Shown here: piece by piece, positions 33,358 through 35,514 of the stretch | Layout: every line of letters begins with the position of its first letter | How positions within the stretch are numbered: the first letter of the stretch is position 1 | Source of the DNA: Rhizophagus sp. LPA8_4_AMF | Taxonomy: Eukaryota; Glomeromycota; Glomeromycetes; Glomerales; Glomeraceae | DNA length: 35,514 nucleotides | NCBI GenBank assembly: GCA_021464525.1 | Contig: JADRCO010000375.1 | Span: forward strand, 1 to 35,514 | Direction: 5' to 3' | Translations under genes and position numbers: made by a program | The notes under the pieces: model-generated | Database searches by the model: none | Seen by the model: the letters and a program-made list of their open reading frames with translations, nothing else | Told to the model about the DNA's origin: nothing

Positions 33358-34686
33358 TCATTCAACTTTACTATTAAGTTTTATTTCTTTCTTTGAAGTT
33401 GTACTAATTTTAGCAACATAAGGAACAAACCCTAATCTCCATTTAATATTATATTCGTTTTCTTTATGTAATAATATTATTCTAATATAATTACTAAATA
33501 CAATCCAATAATAAGTACCAAACGCAGTGCCAATATGCCACCATCCATGTAATTCCAATAAATGACTTAAAGGCATGCCTATTCTATGACGAGCTGCTAT
33601 TAATTGATGGCAAGCTATATTATCAACATTCCATAAGAAAAATCCAAGTCCAAACGTTGTCCAAGATATAAACAATAATTTTTTCATAAGAATACGTGTT
33701 TGACCTTTAGGTACTTGTGTTAATAAATAAATCGATCGAAAATTAAGTATCGTTACTAATAATGCATATGATATTTGATGAAATACTGGATTGTTGATAT
33801 ATAAATAAGCCGCTGTTACACTTAATGCATATATAAATAAGGCTAATGGTAAAAATAAGCCGAACTTTCTTTTTTCTCCTGTTTCGAAACTATATGAGCA
33901 TATTAAATCAAGAAATTAGTTGAATTGCTTTAGAAATAGAATATAGTTATGATAGTAGTAAAGTCGCATACATGTCGTGTGTTAAGACACATGTTGCATA
34001 GATCACTATATAGTTAAACAAGGAAGAAAATAATTAGCATAAAAAGAATTCTTTTGAAATTTAAAATTTTTAAACGATACTTTACTTGGAAGTTCATCTA
34101 ATAATTGAAATTCGTACAACAAAGTCATATGAAACCACCAAGATCCTATCCCGATCAATGCAATTGCAGCATAGCCAAATGCGTGACGAAAAGGCAAACC
34201 ACATTTCAAAGTAGTGTAAATACCGAAAATTGCCAAAGTGACTTCAAATCAACAACAACAAAAAAAAAATTATTAAAGAAATATAATCAATTATATTATA
34301 AAATATTTGCATGTTTAATAAATAATAGGTATAACTTACTAAAAATAAGATTTGTTGTAGTATTGATGAATTCGGCGATATATTTATGAACTATATAATT
34401 TTCCTTAAAAATACCAAGAAATAAAATGTTAAAGAATATAGTACATATTTAAATACGAATAAAAACAATTAATTCACAGCCCACCAATTAATTTTAAAGA
34501 GGTGAATTGGTAAATTATAATTATTATAGTCTTACTTCGCACCAATCCAAAGTTGCCGTTCTGAAAAAAAAGTGTTTATTATTAGATTAAAATAATAGTA
34601 AAAAAAATAAGATAAAATAATGCTGTGTTTATTTGAACTTACGTTTCTCCCCAGAAAGGTAATGAAGTTTCTTTCATTTCATTCAT
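33358..34686 (-). CDS. Alkaline ceramidase (ACER3/YPC1 family)
   Basis: Multi-pass ER/Golgi membrane amidase that cleaves ceramide or phytoceramide to a sphingoid base and fatty acid. Six exons, 34643-34686, 34536-34560, 34340-34403, 34086-34241, 33972-34005 and 33358-33889, give 284 residues (human ACER3 267, yeast Ypc1 316). The calcium-site motif TATLDWCEENY with D20, W21, E23, N25 and E34 aligns with ACER3 at an offset of one. The catalytic zinc residues S78, H82 and D93 (GSWWFHMTLLYEFQLLDELP) and H222/H226 (LHGWWH) are all present. Hydrophobic helices lie between them. Exon 2 is 25 nt and exon 5 is 34 nt. The enzyme looks intact. Confidence 0.93.
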
Positions 34687-34762
34687 TGTGGAAAAAGTTC
34701 AACATGTATTTATATCAACTCTGAGAGAAAGGGAGTTACAGTATAGCAATATCTCGTGATAT

Positions 34763-35014
34763 TTATAAAAAACCATATCCACCAGTGGGCTGTGTAAAAC
34801 AATGATTCAGTTTAGCCCCTACAAAATCTTTGCATCGCTCAAGATCTAGTAATGTGTACTGATCACAGATGTACTTTGGTGGCTGTAACGTAATTTCCCC
34901 TTGACTGCACGTGGTTAGGATACTTTATTAATTTAAGATATTCATCCATGTCATATAAGCTTGCCAATCCCACCAGAGAAATGTGGCGTATCGAATTTCC
35001 TGTAGTTCTTTAAT
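34763..35014 (-). pseudogene. Broken coding fragment, possibly Nudix C-terminus
   Basis: A minus-strand frame reads IKELQEIRYATFLWWDWQAY, TWMNILN, meets two TAA codons, then continues in the same frame with GEITLQPPKYICDQYTLLDL and ERCKDFVGAKLNHCFTQPTG to a TAA at 34763. A second frame is open across the interruption (SLYDMDEYLKLIKYP). The GEI-LQPP-Y order loosely recalls the C-terminal part of NUDT19-type Nudix hydrolases; this is a weak, by-eye resemblance and no Nudix box is seen. It lies just upstream of the ceramidase start. Confidence 0.35.
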
Positions 35015-35142
35015 GATAATGTATTTGTGAAATAAAAAAATAAGCTTGTCGATCCTAATTAAAAATTTTTGTTACTTTATGTTGCGCTATTTAAAATTGT
35101 AGGAATAAATCAATCTAATACAATGATACATAATAATAAATG

Positions 35143-35391
35143 TTATTTAAAATATTCTTTAACCGTGGAACAGCAAAATTCTCGTCCAAACTTTTGACAA
35201 GAAAATTGATTAGTTGACAGCAAATATGTCGACTGTCTTTGCATAATTAAATATAAACGTTTCGATTTATTCACTTTCTTAACCAAATGTTTACACTTGA
35301 TATAACTCGCTGCATTTGACTTTGTTCTTTTTCTATACACTAATTCTTGAATAGGGATTGGAATCGATTTAATCGAAACTTTAAACTTTTT
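35143..35391 (-). pseudogene. Coding-like fragment near the window edge
   Basis: A minus-strand frame is open from about 35391 to a TAA at 35143, with FKVSIKSIPIPIQELVYRKR, then SNAASYIKCKHLVKKVNKSK, QRQSTYLLSTNQFSCQKFGR and a Cys-Cys pair. A one-base shift upstream would join it to ADHFSAIKKYFGVSLSRLRK near 35400-35460. It has no start codon. It is either the 3' end of a gene that begins outside the window or a relic. I do not recognise the family. Confidence 0.35.
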
Positions 35392-35514
35392 TTCGTAGGC
35401 GGCTCAAGCTAACTCCAAAATATTTTTTGATTGCAGAAAAATGATCAGCATTTGGATGCCTTTAAAAGTTATTTGGAGTCAGACTGGTTAATATGTAAGA
35501 ATAGAGATTTGATT

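Noticed and set aside
1-35514. CRISPR arrays, tRNA, rRNA, bacterial operons or viral genes
   Set aside because: No regularly spaced direct repeats, tRNA B-box signature or rRNA-like segment was found by eye, and gene structure is eukaryotic. A tRNAscan or Rfam run could still find a small RNA I missed.

Overview
The window is AT-rich nuclear DNA of a fungus. Genes are densely interrupted by short GT-AG introns (mostly about 45-110 bp), often with a TACTAAC-like branch point. Fungal-type genes (a PHO80-family cyclin, the arginine methyltransferase Rmt2, a Caf120/Skg3-like PH protein) sit beside genes that look animal-like (CLIP-170 with C-terminal zinc knuckles, ataxin-3, ACER3-type ceramidase). 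With the composition and the many decayed coding scraps, this suggests an early-diverging fungus, most like a Glomeromycotina such as Rhizophagus; that assignment is inference, not shown by the sequence.

Layout. 1-6300 has no intact gene: it holds an unrecognised, multi-exon minus-strand gene broken by stops and frame shifts (526-2798), two smaller relics, a pair of hairpin-plus-direct-repeat units, an inverted repeat and a very AT-rich desert. 7002-8702 is a PHO80/Pcl-type cyclin. 8703-11541 is a gene-poor gap with further relics and an inverted-repeat element. From 11542 a compact housekeeping block begins: SF3B1 (minus), NOP16 (plus), RPL17/uL22 (minus), RMT2 (plus), a NUDT5/YSA1-type Nudix hydrolase (minus), ataxin-3 (plus), a bZIP factor (plus), a Caf120-like protein (minus), a CLIP-170 orthologue (plus) and an alkaline ceramidase (minus). 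The last 0.8 kb holds two more broken coding fragments.

Gene order alternates almost strictly between divergent pairs sharing a 117-159 bp (once 1.05 kb) promoter region and convergent pairs whose stops lie as close as 21 bp. Within the block, NOP16 (60S biogenesis), RPL17 (60S protein) and RMT2 (known in yeast to methylate a 60S protein) are contiguous, but they are not an operon and no new pathway is implied. I assembled exon structures by hand from conserved protein sequence, splice sites and phase; every intact gene closes with consistent reading phase. I did not find a convincing undescribed system. The best leads are the hidden broken genes, the unusual micro-exons, an 11-residue repeat array in CLIP-170, and its conserved C-terminal ETF tail.
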